From Hyphomicrobiales bacterium (GTDB lineage Bacteria; Pseudomonadota; Alphaproteobacteria; Rhizobiales; Beijerinckiaceae): DNA of 64,000 nucleotides. The number at the start of each line of letters is the position of its first letter. Position 1 is the first letter of the stretch. Location: assembly GCA_930633495.1 (NCBI GenBank), contig CAKNFJ010000001.1, positions 744,001-808,000 on the forward strand, given 5' to 3'. A model generated the notes under the pieces. That model saw only the letters and a list, made by a program, of their open reading frames with translations, ran no database searches and was not told the DNA's origin. Shown piece after piece: positions 51,754 to 60,270 of the stretch. A program made the translations under genes and the position numbers.

Positions 51754-52872
51754 ATGAACCGGAAAACGCGCGTCGCCGTGCTCTATGGCGGGAAATCGGG
51801 GGAGCATGAGGTCTCGCTGAAATCGGCGGCATCGGTGCTGCGCTATCTCGACCGGGAGCGGTTCGAGCCGGTGCCGGTCAGCATCGACAAGCAGGGCCGC
51901 TGGCAATGCCATGAGCTGCGCCGCATCGAGGCGACGAATGGCGACAGCCTGCCGATCCCGGCGGACTCCCCGGCGATCCGCCTCGAACCGCAAGGCGCCC
52001 GCACCGCCATCCTGCCCTCCGACAGCACGATGCCCGCCATCGAACCGGTGGACGTGGTGTTCCCGGTAATCCACGGCCCGCTTTGCGAGGACGGGGCCGT
52101 GCAGGGCCTGCTGGAGCTCTCCGGCGCTGCCTATGTCGGCTCGGGCGTCCTGGCTTCCGCCGTCGGCATGCACAAGGACATCGCCAAGCGCCTCGCCGCG
52201 CTCGCCGGATTGCCGGTCGCGCCCTACCTCGCGCTGTCCCGCCGCGACTGGCGCCGCGACCCGGCAGGATCAGCCGAGGCTGCGCGCGAAAGGCTGACGC
52301 TCCCCGTCTTCGTCAAGCCCTGCAACATGGGCTCCAGCGTCGGCGTCCATAAGGTCAAAAGCTGGGAGGATCTCGACGCGGCGCTCGCCGATTCCTTCCT
52401 GTACGACACCAAGGTCCTGATCGAGCAGGGCATCGACGCCCGCGAGATCGAGGTCGCGGTGCTCGACGGCGACCCGCCGGTCGCCAGCGTCGCCAGCGAG
52501 CTCAATGCCGGGCCGCAGCACGAGTTCTACTCCTACGAGGCCAAATACATCGACCAGGACGGCGCCACCGTCGACCTGCCGGCGAAGCTCGACGCAGCTC
52601 AGATGGCGCGCGTGCGGCAGCTCGCGATCGACGCCTTCCTCGCGCTGGAATGCAGCGGGCTGGCGCGCGTCGACTTCTTCCTCGACCGTGAAAGCGGCGC
52701 CTTCTACTTCAACGAGATCAACACGCTGCCCGGCTTCACCGCGATCAGCATGTATCCGAAGATGATGGAGGCTTCGGGCCTGCCCTATCCCGCGCTGATC
52801 ACCCGTCTGATCGAACTGGCGCAGGAGCGTCACGCCGAGCGGGCGGAGCTGAAGACCAGCTACGAGGGGTAG
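51754..52872 (+). CDS. ddlA: D-alanine--D-alanine ligase
   Basis: It joins two D-alanines for peptidoglycan stem peptides, ATP-dependent, in the cytosol. The 372-residue product starts RVAVLYGGKSGEHEVSLKSA. ATP-grasp signatures are VFPVIHGPLCEDGAVQGLLEL, LPVFVKPCNMGSSVGVHKV, LARVDFFLDRESGAFYFNEINTLPGFT and SMYPKMMEASG. Length and the VFPVIHGP block fit the DdlA type. It stands alone after the kinase and before a repeat. Confidence 0.96.
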   Translation: MNRKTRVAVLYGGKSGEHEVSLKSAASVLRYLDRERFEPVPVSIDKQGRWQCHELRRIEATNGDSLPIPADSPAIRLEPQGARTAILPSDSTMPAIEPVDVVFPVIHGPLCEDGAVQGLLELSGAAYVGSGVLASAVGMHKDIAKRLAALAGLPVAPYLALSRRDWRRDPAGSAEAARERLTLPVFVKPCNMGSSVGVHKVKSWEDLDAALADSFLYDTKVLIEQGIDAREIEVAVLDGDPPVASVASELNAGPQHEFYSYEAKYIDQDGATVDLPAKLDAAQMARVRQLAIDAFLALECSGLARVDFFLDRESGAFYFNEINTLPGFTAISMYPKMMEASGLPYPALITRLIELAQERHAERAELKTSYEG

Positions 52873-52881
52873 CACGCCTTT

Positions 52882-53010
52882 GTCATTCCGGGGCGCGCCG
52901 CAGGTGCGAACCCGGAACCCACGACCGGGTGAGACCTCAGACACTTGGTTGCGGACCGCTTACCCAGCCGTGGGTTCCGGGTTCTTCGCTGCGCGAAGCC
53001 CCGGAATGAC
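52882..53010. repeat. Palindromic repeat family A, copy 3 (inverted)
   Basis: A 129-bp element has the same outer ends GTCATTCCGGGGC and GCCCCGGAATGAC. Its inner arms are swapped relative to copies 1 and 2: CGCGCCGCAGG comes first, and TTCTTCGCTGCGCGAAG last. So it is inserted in the opposite orientation. It lies between ddl and the convergent cobT gene. Confidence 0.9.
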
Positions 53011-53028
53011 AAAGCGGTTCGCAAAAAA

Positions 53029-54060
53029 CTAGTCCTTCCGCGCGACCTGCGCCTGCTCGAAGGTCGCCATGCCCGCATGCACCGCCGCTGCCGCCTTGAC
53101 GAGGCCGGCCGCGAGCGCCGCGCCCGAACCCTCGCCAAGGCGCATGTCGAGCGCCAGCAGCGGCACCTTGCCGAGGCGGGCGAGCACTTCGGCATGGGCG
53201 CCCTCGACCGAAAGGTGGCCGGCGATACAGTGGTCGATCGCCGCGGGCTCGATCGCATGCAGGATCGCGGCGGCAGCCGTCACCACATAGCCGTCGAGGA
53301 TCACCGGGATACGCTGCGAGCGCGCGGCAATGATCGCGCCGCAGATCGCCGCGACCTCGCGCCCGCCCAGCCGACGCAGCACTTCGAGCGGGTCCTTGAG
53401 ATGGGCTCGGTGGAGCTTGAGCCCAGCCTCCACCGCCGCGACCTTGCGCTTGAAGCCCTCGTCGTCGATCCCGGTGCCGCGCCCGCACCAATGCGCCGCA
53501 TCGCCGCCATAGAGCGCAGCGTAGATCGCCGCCGCCGAGGTGGTGTTGCCGATGCCCATCTCGCCAAGGCAGAGCAGGTCGGTGCCCCCGACGAGCGCTT
53601 CCATGCCGAAGGCCATGGTGGCGACGCAGGCGCGCTCGTCGAGCGCATCGGTCTGCGTGAAATCGCCGGTCGGCAGGTCGAGCGCGAGGTCGAAGACCTT
53701 GAAGCCGAGATCGTAGGCCGCGCAGATCTGGTTGATCGCGGCGCCGCCGGCGGCGAAGTTCTCCAGCATCTGGCGCGTCACCGATTGCGGATAGGCCGAG
53801 ACGCCCTGCGCGACCACGCCATGATTGCCGGCAAAGACGCAGACCAGCGGGCGGCTCACCGCGGGCGGCGCCTTGCCTTGCCAGGCGGCGAGCCATTCGG
53901 CGATCTCCTCGATCCGGCCGAGGCTGCCGGCGGGCTTGGTGAGGTTGGCGTCGCGGGCGCGCACCGCATTGGCCGCCGCCATGTCGGGGCCGGGCATCGC
54001 GGCGATGAGTTCGCGGATGTCGTCGAAGGGCAATCCGGAGGCGGCCATGGTCAAATCCAT
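53029..54060 (-). CDS. cobT: Nicotinate-nucleotide--dimethylbenzimidazole phosphoribosyltransferase
   Basis: It makes alpha-ribazole phosphate from DMB and nicotinate mononucleotide in lower-ligand assembly of cobalamin. The 343-residue product from the ATG at 54060 shows ANLTKPAGSLGRIEEIAEWLA, VFAGNHGVVAQGVSAYPQSVT, GGAAINQICAAYD, LGEMGIGNTTSAAAIYAAL and a C-terminal ALDMRLGEGSGAALA with the catalytic glutamate. It diverges from cobS, so both can be controlled from a 69-bp (to GTG) or 102-bp (to ATG) gap. Confidence 0.96.
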   Translation of the reverse strand: MDLTMAASGLPFDDIRELIAAMPGPDMAAANAVRARDANLTKPAGSLGRIEEIAEWLAAWQGKAPPAVSRPLVCVFAGNHGVVAQGVSAYPQSVTRQMLENFAAGGAAINQICAAYDLGFKVFDLALDLPTGDFTQTDALDERACVATMAFGMEALVGGTDLLCLGEMGIGNTTSAAAIYAALYGGDAAHWCGRGTGIDDEGFKRKVAAVEAGLKLHRAHLKDPLEVLRRLGGREVAAICGAIIAARSQRIPVILDGYVVTAAAAILHAIEPAAIDHCIAGHLSVEGAHAEVLARLGKVPLLALDMRLGEGSGAALAAGLVKAAAAVHAGMATFEQAQVARKD

Positions 54061-54162
54061 CAGGCGAGGAGCCGCATCAGCGCTTCGGCATGGCGGCGGG
54101 ATTGACGCTGCTGCTATAGGGTCGGGAGCGTGAAGACAATCGAGCGAAACAGCGCGGCGGGC

Positions 54163-55005
54163 ATGGCTGAGGCCGAAACGACGATCGAGGCGCCTGCGCC
54201 GGACTGGCCGGGCTGGGCGATTGCGACGGCGATCTGCCTTCGCTTCTGGTCGCGGCTGCCCGTTCCGCCGCTGCCGGGCGAAGCCGACAGCCACGCCCTG
54301 CCCGATTTCCGGACCGTCCCGCGCGCCCTGCCCTTCGCCGCGCTCGTCATCGCGCTGCCGGCGGCGCTCGTCGCTCTGGGCGCCGGGCTGGCGGGCCTCG
54401 GCGGCTTCGTGGTCGCGGCGCTGACATTAACTGTCCTGGCGCTGACCACCGGCGCCTTCCACGAGGACGGGCTCGCCGACACCGCCGACGGCCTCTTCGG
54501 CGGGCATACGCCGGAGCGCCGGCTCGAGATCATGAAGGACAGCCGCATCGGCTCCTACGGCGCGCTGGCACTCGGCCTGTCGCTGCTGCTGCGGGTCGGC
54601 CTGATCGCGACGATCCTCGATCGCTCCGGCGCCTGGGCGGCGGCGGCGGCCGTGCTCGTCGCGGCTCCTTGGTCCCGCGCCGAGGGGCTGTTCCTGCTGG
54701 CGACGCAGCCCGCCGCGCGCAGCAGCGGCGCAGCGGCGGCCGTGGGCCAGCCGACCGTCGCCACTGCGCGAATCGCGCTTGCCTTGAGTCTCCTTCTCGC
54801 GGCCGGCATAGCCCTGGCCGCGCAACTGCCGGTCTCCGGGCTGCTACTCGGCTTCGCGCTGGCGCATGGCGCAGCGGCGATGTTGTCGCGAACGGCGCAT
54901 AAACTGATCGGCGGGCAGACCGGCGACATCCTCGGCGCGGCCCAGCAACTCGGTGAGATTGCGATCTATCTTGGCCTCGCGCTGATGATTCCGCCGAGCG
55001 GTTGA
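54163..55005 (+). CDS. cobS: Adenosylcobinamide-GDP ribazoletransferase
   Basis: This membrane enzyme joins adenosylcobinamide-GDP and alpha-ribazole to give adenosylcobalamin. It has several membrane helices and the CobS motif [21 protein letters not shown] with metal-binding aspartates, and [20 protein letters not shown] give the ATG at 54163 ([14 protein letters not shown]); a GTG at 54130 adds 11 residues but lies too close to its ribosome site. No cobalamin riboswitch is seen in the short divergent gap. With the divergent cobT it completes the lower-ligand steps. Confidence 0.94.
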   Translation: MAEAETTIEAPAPDWPGWAIATAICLRFWSRLPVPPLPGEADSHALPDFRTVPRALPFAALVIALPAALVALGAGLAGLGGFVVAALTLTVLALTTGAFHEDGLADTADGLFGGHTPERRLEIMKDSRIGSYGALALGLSLLLRVGLIATILDRSGAWAAAAAVLVAAPWSRAEGLFLLATQPAARSSGAAAAVGQPTVATARIALALSLLLAAGIALAAQLPVSGLLLGFALAHGAAAMLSRTAHKLIGGQTGDILGAAQQLGEIAIYLGLALMIPPSG

Positions 55006-55135
55006 CCAGCCTCAGGCCGATACCGCTGCCGTCAACTTCGGTGGCCAAGCTGTTCGATCGGAGCGAGGGGGCTTGACGGCAACGATCCGTTGGCGCTGGT
55101 TCCTCAAGCATCTCCTTACGTCAGGGAAACAGACC

Positions 55136-55384
55136 ATGCGCAAAACTCTTCTCAGCCTTCCGGCCGGACTGTTCATGGTTGCCGTCGTCTATGCGGTTTC
55201 GAGCTTCGTTCTTCCCTCCACCGCTTCAGCCGTGGTCTGCGCCAAGGGCGTCTATCGGGCGGGATGTGTCGGGCCGAACGGGGCCGCCGTTGCCAGGCGT
55301 GGCTATGTCGCGCCGCGTTCGCACGGCGCCGTGTGCCGGCGCTACGGTGTCGTCGGCGGCGTGCGCCGCTGCGTCGCCTGGTAG
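55136..55384 (+). CDS. Small secreted cysteine-containing protein
   Basis: The 82-residue product from the ATG at 55136 has a signal peptide (LFMVAVVYAVSSFVLPSTASA) and a mature part with VVCAKGVYRAGCVGPNGAAV and VCRRYGVVGGVRRC. Similar small GVYRAGCxGPNGA proteins occur widely in Hyphomicrobiales and are not characterised. The upstream 130 bp has no other gene. It is followed by the DUF1289 gene. Confidence 0.78.
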   Translation: MRKTLLSLPAGLFMVAVVYAVSSFVLPSTASAVVCAKGVYRAGCVGPNGAAVARRGYVAPRSHGAVCRRYGVVGGVRRCVAW

Positions 55385-55412
55385 GCAGCGCGTCAGGTCA
55401 CGCCGGCGCCGG

Positions 55413-55649
55413 GTGGTTGAGTTGACGAGCGCCGTATCGACGCCCTGCATCAAGGTCTGTGTCATCGACCCGCAGAGCAAGCTCTGCGAGGGCTGCGGCC
55501 GGACGCTTGCCGAGATCGCGCAATGGGGACGGTTGAGCGAGGCCCAGCGCGTGGCGATCATGGCGGCGCTGCCGGAGCGGCTGGCAGAACCGAATGCACC
55601 GCACCCCGTCATTGCGAGCAAAGCGAAGCAATCCAGGGGGACCGCGTAG
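55413..55649 (+). CDS. DUF1289 domain protein with repeat-derived C-terminus
   Basis: The short cysteine-rich DUF1289 motif reads STPCIKVCVIDPQSKLCEGCGRT, followed by LAEIAQWGRLSEAQRVAIM; four cysteines probably bind a metal. The start is either GTG 55413 or TTG 55422; no ATG is available. The last ~14 codons (PVIASKAKQSRGTA) are read from the left arm of a palindromic repeat that starts at 55606, so the original stop was lost or replaced. Function of DUF1289 proteins is unknown. Confidence 0.85.
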   Translation: MVELTSAVSTPCIKVCVIDPQSKLCEGCGRTLAEIAQWGRLSEAQRVAIMAALPERLAEPNAPHPVIASKAKQSRGTA

Positions 55650-55699
55650 AACGCTTCAGCCCAGTCCCCTGGATTGCTTCGCTTTGCTCGCAATGACGG
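55606..55699. repeat. Palindromic repeat family B (long hairpin)
   Basis: The 94-bp inverted repeat has arms beginning CCGTCATTGCGAGCAAAGCG and a complementary right arm ending CTCGCAATGACGG, with about 30-bp arms and a ~25-bp spacer. It overlaps the 3' end of the DUF1289 gene and reaches to 20 bp before the convergent GNAT gene. It could act as a bidirectional terminator or mRNA stabiliser. Confidence 0.9.
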
Positions 55700-55718
55700 A
55701 GTGGTAGGCTGGGCGAGC

Positions 55719-56198
55719 TTATTCCACCGCCATCGCCAGATCGGCCAGCGCATCCCCGGTCAGCCGATAGAACAGCTTCTTCGGATGCACGGTGGCGCCG
55801 AGGTCGTCGTAAAAGCGCAGCAACGCCGCGTCATCGGCATCGGCCGTCCAGTCGATGCGGCGGTGGCCGCGCTCCAGCGCGAGTTCGGCGAGCGCCGCCA
55901 TCAATGCGCGGCCGAGGCCCGTGCCCCGCGCCGCATCGGCGACGTAAATCTCCTTGAGGAAGAAGCCCGTTTTCAGACCTGGTCCCGGATAGAGATTGCA
56001 GACGGAGGCGAAGCCGAGAACCGCCTCGCCGTTCACGGCGACCAGGATGTCGACGCCGGCCGGCAAGGCTGCCAGCCCAGCGAGGATGTCTTCCACCGGC
56101 GGGCACGGCACACTGTAATGACCCTGCATCTCGACCATCAGCGCCGCCAGCGCCTCATGGTCTGCGGGCCGAAGCAGCCGGATCGCAGTCTCGCTCAT
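55719..56198 (-). CDS. GNAT family N-acetyltransferase
   Basis: The 159-residue product (MSETAIRLLRPADHEALAAL) has an acetyl-CoA binding region with FFLKEIYVADAARGTGLGRALMA (R/Q-x-x-G-x-G/A) and a C-terminal RRIDWTADADDAALLRFYDDLGA. The GNAT fold is clear; the acceptor is unknown. The start is 12 nt past the stop of the TauE/SafE gene, so they may be co-transcribed. Confidence 0.9.
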   Translation of the reverse strand: MSETAIRLLRPADHEALAALMVEMQGHYSVPCPPVEDILAGLAALPAGVDILVAVNGEAVLGFASVCNLYPGPGLKTGFFLKEIYVADAARGTGLGRALMAALAELALERGHRRIDWTADADDAALLRFYDDLGATVHPKKLFYRLTGDALADLAMAVE

Positions 56199-56209
56199 GG
56201 CCTTCCGTC

Positions 56210-57043
56210 TCAGTGAATGAGAGACCAGATGAAGCGGCCGGCGACGACGAGCAGGAACAGGCCGAAGGCGACCTCGAGGCGGCGCTTCGAGAGCCGGTGC
56301 GCCAGGCGCGCGCCGATCGGCGCCGTCCAGATCGAGGTCGGGATGAACAGGATCATGCCGATCAGCGAGACATAGCCGAGCGAGAGCGGCGGCAGGATGT
56401 CCATCTTCGGCCAGCCGGCATAGATGAAGCCGAGCGCGCCGGGGATCGAGATCAGCACGCCGAGACCCGAGGAGGTCGCGACCGCCTGATGGATCGGCCG
56501 GCCGTAGAAGGTCATGAACAGGCTGGAGAGCTGGCCGCCGCCGATGCCCATCAGCGCCGAAAGCACGCCGATGACGCCGCCATAGCCGATCATCAGCGGC
56601 TTTCCGGGCATGTCCTCGCCGAATTTCCAACGATCGGCGGCGAAGAGCAGGCGCACGGCCGAGATCAGCGCGACGACGACGAAGACAATCTTGAACAGGT
56701 CGGCGGGGGCATAGCGCGCGATCCAACTGCCGACGATGACCCCGATCACGACCGGCGCGGCCCAGACCTTCAGGATCGAGAGATCGACGAGACCCTTGGC
56801 CCGGTGCGCGTTGAAGGAACGGATCGAGGTCGGGATAATGACCGCGAGCGAGGTGCCGACAGCGAGCGGCATGCGCACCTCGTCCGCCACGCCGATGACG
56901 CGGAAGACCTCGTAGAGCACGGGTACGATGACCGCGCCGCCACCGACGCCGAAGACACCGGCGAGAAGCCCGGTGGCAGCGCCGGCCAGCACGAGCGAGA
57001 CGGCGAGGAAGGCGAGATCGCCGAGGGGAATGCCAGCAAGCAT
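56210..57043 (-). CDS. Sulfite exporter TauE/SafE family protein
   Basis: The membrane protein of 277 residues has about eight helices in two repeats, each with the characteristic glycine motif: GVFGVGGGAVIVPVLYEVF near residue 30 and ALMGIGGGQLSSLFMTFYG near 165. Members export sulfite, sulfoacetate or other organic anions. It starts at ATG 57043 and precedes a GNAT gene. Substrate cannot be told. Confidence 0.9.
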   Translation of the reverse strand: MLAGIPLGDLAFLAVSLVLAGAATGLLAGVFGVGGGAVIVPVLYEVFRVIGVADEVRMPLAVGTSLAVIIPTSIRSFNAHRAKGLVDLSILKVWAAPVVIGVIVGSWIARYAPADLFKIVFVVVALISAVRLLFAADRWKFGEDMPGKPLMIGYGGVIGVLSALMGIGGGQLSSLFMTFYGRPIHQAVATSSGLGVLISIPGALGFIYAGWPKMDILPPLSLGYVSLIGMILFIPTSIWTAPIGARLAHRLSKRRLEVAFGLFLLVVAGRFIWSLIH

Positions 57044-57144
57044 GACGAGAGATCCGGTGAAGCAGCCCGATCTCTCGGTCATTTGGCCAGCGGGGGCAAG
57101 ATGCAGCCCCCGCATGGCCGTTGCGTGAATCGGAGCCGCTTGCC

Positions 57145-57870
57145 TTAGCCGCGCCCGGTATCGAGGATCGGCGCGAAGCCGCCATAGACGACGCGCTTGC
57201 CGTCGAAGGGCATCTTGAGCGCGCCCATGCGCGGATCCGCCATCATCTTGCTCCAGGCGGCGGCCCGCGCCTCCTTGGACGGCCACTCTACCCAGCTGAA
57301 CACCACCGTCTCGCCGGCTTCAGCCTTCACCGCGCCCTTGAAATCGGTGACCTTGCCGTCCGGCACATCGTCGCCCCAGGCATCGACCACGCGCCGGGCG
57401 CCGTGCTCCTTGAACAGCGCGGCATGCGAGAGGGCGAAACTGCGATAATCGTCCATGCGCTCGTCGGGCACGGCAACCAGGACGCCGTCGAGATAGCCCA
57501 TCGCGCCGCCCTCCCCCTCGTCGAGAAGCGAGGCGAAGCCGCCATAGATCATCCGCTTGCCGTCGAAGGGCATCGCCTGGCCCATCATATCCTTCATGCG
57601 TGGATCGGTCATGATCTTCTCGTTTGCGGCGTCGCGCGTCGCCCGGTCCGGATATTCGAACCATGAGAAGACCACGACCTCATCGGGCGTCGCCTTCACG
57701 GCGCCCTTGAAATCCGTGACCTTGCCGTCCGGCACATCGTCGCCCCAGGCCTCGACATGGCGCCGGACGCCGAACTCCTTGAACAGCGGCGCCGCCTCGG
57801 CGGCAAATTTCAGGTAAGTATCCTTGTTCGCCACGGGGACCGCGACGACGAAACCATCGACATAACCCAT
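57145..57870 (-). CDS. Tandem DUF1428 protein
   Basis: The 241-residue product is two copies of a ~115-residue DUF1428 domain in one chain. The first has MGYVDGFVVAVPVANKDTYL, HVEAWGDDVPDGKVTDFKGAV and VVVFSWFEYPDRATRD. The second has MGYLDGVLVAVPDERMDDY, VVDAWGDDVPDGKVTDFKG and VVFSWVEWPSKEA, each ending MPFDGKR-YGGF. DUF1428 is a dimeric ferredoxin-like fold of unknown role; fusion here presumably makes an intramolecular dimer. It lies in a cluster with DUF899, SRPBCC and ArsR genes. Confidence 0.93.
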   Translation of the reverse strand: MGYVDGFVVAVPVANKDTYLKFAAEAAPLFKEFGVRRHVEAWGDDVPDGKVTDFKGAVKATPDEVVVFSWFEYPDRATRDAANEKIMTDPRMKDMMGQAMPFDGKRMIYGGFASLLDEGEGGAMGYLDGVLVAVPDERMDDYRSFALSHAALFKEHGARRVVDAWGDDVPDGKVTDFKGAVKAEAGETVVFSWVEWPSKEARAAAWSKMMADPRMGALKMPFDGKRVVYGGFAPILDTGRG

Positions 57871-57946
57871 TGCGTTCTCTCCATTGGCGGCCGCCTGTGC
57901 GGCCGCAGTTCAAGATGCAGCCCCCAACCCGGAAGCGGGGCCGCGT

Positions 57947-58699
57947 TCAGCCGCAGCAGGAAGCAGTCGCCAGCAGGGACTGCGCGTTCGCGGCCCGCTT
58001 CGGCTCGTCCTCGTAGCGGTCGTGGTGGCGCATCCAGTCCATGATCTCGTCTTCGTTGCGGCCCTTCGGCATCATGTCGAGGAAGTTGTAGGCCCCGATC
58101 AGCAGGTCACCGCCTCGGGCATAGGTCGAGTAGGTGTGGAAGATCTCGCCGGCATCGTCGCGGTAGAAGACGCTGAAGCCCGGCATCTCGCCGCCCTCCC
58201 CGTCATGCATCTCGTAATTGTATTCATAGCGGCCGCCCGCCTTCTCCGCCGGGCTGGGCGAGACATGGAAGTCGTAATTGAAGTCGCTGCCGGCCGAAGA
58301 CACCCAGGGAAACACCCAGCCCATGCGGCGCCGGAACGGCTGAAACTCGGCATAGGGCGCCCGCGAGACCACGACCAGGCTGACATCGTGATGCTTCAGA
58401 TGCAGGTTCGCGCCGTCGAAGTGATCGGCGAGAAACGAGCAGCCCGGGCAGCCTTCCGCGGCACCGGGGCCGAACATGAAGTGATAGACGACGAGCTGGC
58501 TCTTGCCGTCGAACAGATCCGCCAGCGACAGCCGCCCATTCGGGCCGGCGAACATATAGTCCTTGTCGACCCTGACCCAGGGCAGAGCGCGACGCTCGGC
58601 CGAGAGCGCGTCGCGCTGGCGCGTGAACTCCTTTTCATGGGCGAGATGGGCCTTGCGGGCCGCAAGCCATTCCTCACGGGATACGATCCTGTGTTCCAT
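57947..58699 (-). CDS. DUF899 (thioredoxin-like) protein
   Basis: The 250-residue product has the DUF899 pattern: VSREEWLAARKAHLAHEKEF, DKDYMFAGPNGRLSLADLFDG, LVVYHFMFGPGAAEGCPGCS with its CxxC pair, and a C-terminal VFYRDDAGEIFHTYSTYARGG segment. The domain resembles thioredoxin/peroxiredoxin folds; a redox role is expected but not proven. It lies downstream of the SRPBCC gene by 81 bp in the same direction. Confidence 0.92.
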   Translation of the reverse strand: MEHRIVSREEWLAARKAHLAHEKEFTRQRDALSAERRALPWVRVDKDYMFAGPNGRLSLADLFDGKSQLVVYHFMFGPGAAEGCPGCSFLADHFDGANLHLKHHDVSLVVVSRAPYAEFQPFRRRMGWVFPWVSSAGSDFNYDFHVSPSPAEKAGGRYEYNYEMHDGEGGEMPGFSVFYRDDAGEIFHTYSTYARGGDLLIGAYNFLDMMPKGRNEDEIMDWMRHHDRYEDEPKRAANAQSLLATASCCG

Positions 58700-58780
58700 C
58701 GTCTCCGCTCCTGTGTTTCCGCCGGTCCGTGCCGGCGGCCCTTCACCACGCCGCCGGATAGGGCGGCGCTCGTCTCCGCC

Positions 58781-59215
58781 TCAGGCGAAGTAAGCCTCGA
58801 GCTTCTCCATGGTTCCGGTCCAGCCATGGGTGTGGCCGCGCACGGCCGCATCGTCGAACAGCTTCTCGTGCAGCAGCGTCAGGATCGTGCCCTCGCCGTC
58901 CGGCTTGAATGTGACGGTGACGCGCGAGACGCGCTCCGGCGTCGTCACCCATGACCAGCTGAAGACCAGACGCTCGTTCTCGATGACCTCCTGATAGCGC
59001 CCCGAGACCTCATGGCGCTCGCCGGTGTTCTCGATCATGACGACGCGATAGGCGCCGTCGACACGCGGATCGATCTCGGCTTCCTGCGCCACGACATTCT
59101 CCGGCCCGAACCAGCGCACGAGCAGCTCCGGATCGGTCCAGGCCTTGTAAACCTCGGCCGGCGACGCGTTGAGGCGGCGCTTCATCGTGAGGCTCGGTGT
59201 CACCGGTTGGTGCAT
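58781..59215 (-). CDS. SRPBCC (AHSA1-like) family protein
   Basis: The 144-residue product begins MHQPVTPSLTMKRRLNASPAEVYKAWTDPELLVRWFGP, written here in pieces: the start MHQPVTPSL, the helix SPAEVYKAWTDPELL and the WFGPENVV strand. This is the AHSA1/START-like lipid-pocket fold. A late HGWTGTMEKLEAYF helix closes the pocket. Such genes commonly pair with a small ArsR regulator, which here lies 10 bp upstream in the same direction. Ligand unknown. Confidence 0.92.
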   Translation of the reverse strand: MHQPVTPSLTMKRRLNASPAEVYKAWTDPELLVRWFGPENVVAQEAEIDPRVDGAYRVVMIENTGERHEVSGRYQEVIENERLVFSWSWVTTPERVSRVTVTFKPDGEGTILTLLHEKLFDDAAVRGHTHGWTGTMEKLEAYFA

Positions 59216-59225
59216 GCTTCCTCCT

Positions 59226-59570
59226 TCAGCCTTCGCCCTTGCGCCGCGCTTCGAGCAGCGCCTCCAGCGCATCGAGCCTCTGGGTCCAGAAGCGCTGATA
59301 ATGCGCCAGCCAGCCCATCGCTTCCTCCATCGGCTCGGCGTTCAAGCGACAAGACACCGTGCGCCCCGTCTTCGACCGCGTGACCAGCCCGGCGTCCGAA
59401 AGGACGTCGAGATGCTTCATGATCGCCGGCAGCGAGACCGGAAACGGCTTCGCCAGCTCGCTGACGGAGAGCCCGTCCTCCTTCTCCAATCGCGTCAACA
59501 GGGCCCTTCGCGTCGGGTCCGCCAGCGCGGAGAACGTCCTGTCGAGCTGCGCGTCTTGAAACTTAACCAT
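59226..59570 (-). CDS. ArsR-family transcriptional regulator
   Basis: The 114-residue winged-helix repressor has LDRTFSALADPTRRALLTRLEKE, then DGLSVSELAKPFPVSLPAIMKHLDVLSDAG (recognition helix, given in two parts: SVSELAKPFPV and SLPAIMKHLDVL) and the wing RSKTGRTVSCRL. No metal-binding cysteine motif is seen, so this is probably a non-metal ArsR type that controls the SRPBCC-DUF899-DUF1428 genes. Its promoter faces the VOC gene. Confidence 0.92.
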   Translation of the reverse strand: MVKFQDAQLDRTFSALADPTRRALLTRLEKEDGLSVSELAKPFPVSLPAIMKHLDVLSDAGLVTRSKTGRTVSCRLNAEPMEEAMGWLAHYQRFWTQRLDALEALLEARRKGEG

Positions 59571-59767
59571 TGAGTTAAGTGTAGAAGCAAGCTATGCAAG
59601 CCGTCAAGCCCCGCCTGTTTGCAGGAGAAGGAACCTCGAACGCAGGCTTCATCGACGGAACGACGACGACGCCGGCGCATTTCGTCTTGAGACCGGGCGT
59701 CCAGGGGCGGCATCGAACCGTCGCCGCGGGGCGGGTGAGCGGCATTTCAGGAATGGAAGGAAACGCA

Positions 59768-60247
59768 ATGGCGACTGCCAAGAACACGATCTGCCTCTGG
59801 TACGACAAGGACGCCGAGGCCGCGGCACGCTTCTACGCCGCGACCTTTCCGGACAGCGCGGTCGATGCGGTCTTCCGGGCGCCCACCGATTTCCCCTCCG
59901 GCAAGGCCGGCGACGCGCTGACGGTCACCTTCACGGTCCTCGGCATCCCCTGCCTCGGGCTCAATGGCGGCCCCATGTTCAAGCACAGCGAAGCCTTCTC
60001 GTTCCAGGTCGCGACCGACGACCAGGAGGAAACCGATCGCTACTGGAACGCCATCGTCGGCAATGGCGGCCAGGAGAGCGAATGCGGCTGGTGCAAGGAC
60101 AAATGGGGCATCTCCTGGCAGATCACGCCACGCGTGCTGACGGAGGCGCTGGCTGCCGGCGGCGAGGAAGCCAAGCGCGCCTTCACGGCCATGATGACGA
60201 TGCGGAAGATCGACGTCGCCGCGATCGAGGCGGCACGGCGCGGCTGA
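59768..60247 (+). CDS. VOC family protein (PhnB-like)
   Basis: The 159-residue product from the ATG at 59768 (MATAKNTICLWYDKDAEAAARF) has the PhnB/3-demethylubiquinone-type VOC repeat: TFTVLGIPCLGLNGGPMFKHSEAFSF in parts TFTVLGIPCLGLNGG and SFQVATDDQEETDRYW, then CGWCKDKWGISWQITPRVL. Metal ligands are not obvious. An in-frame ATG 15 nt upstream is possible. It diverges from the ArsR gene, with a gap of about 197 bp. Confidence 0.92.
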   Translation: MATAKNTICLWYDKDAEAAARFYAATFPDSAVDAVFRAPTDFPSGKAGDALTVTFTVLGIPCLGLNGGPMFKHSEAFSFQVATDDQEETDRYWNAIVGNGGQESECGWCKDKWGISWQITPRVLTEALAAGGEEAKRAFTAMMTMRKIDVAAIEAARRG

Positions 60248-60270
60248 CGGCCGATCCGCTGCGGCAGCCG

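Noticed and set aside
54061..54162. Cobalamin riboswitch upstream of cobS or cobT
   Set aside because: The divergent gap is too short and I see no B12-box-like sequence.
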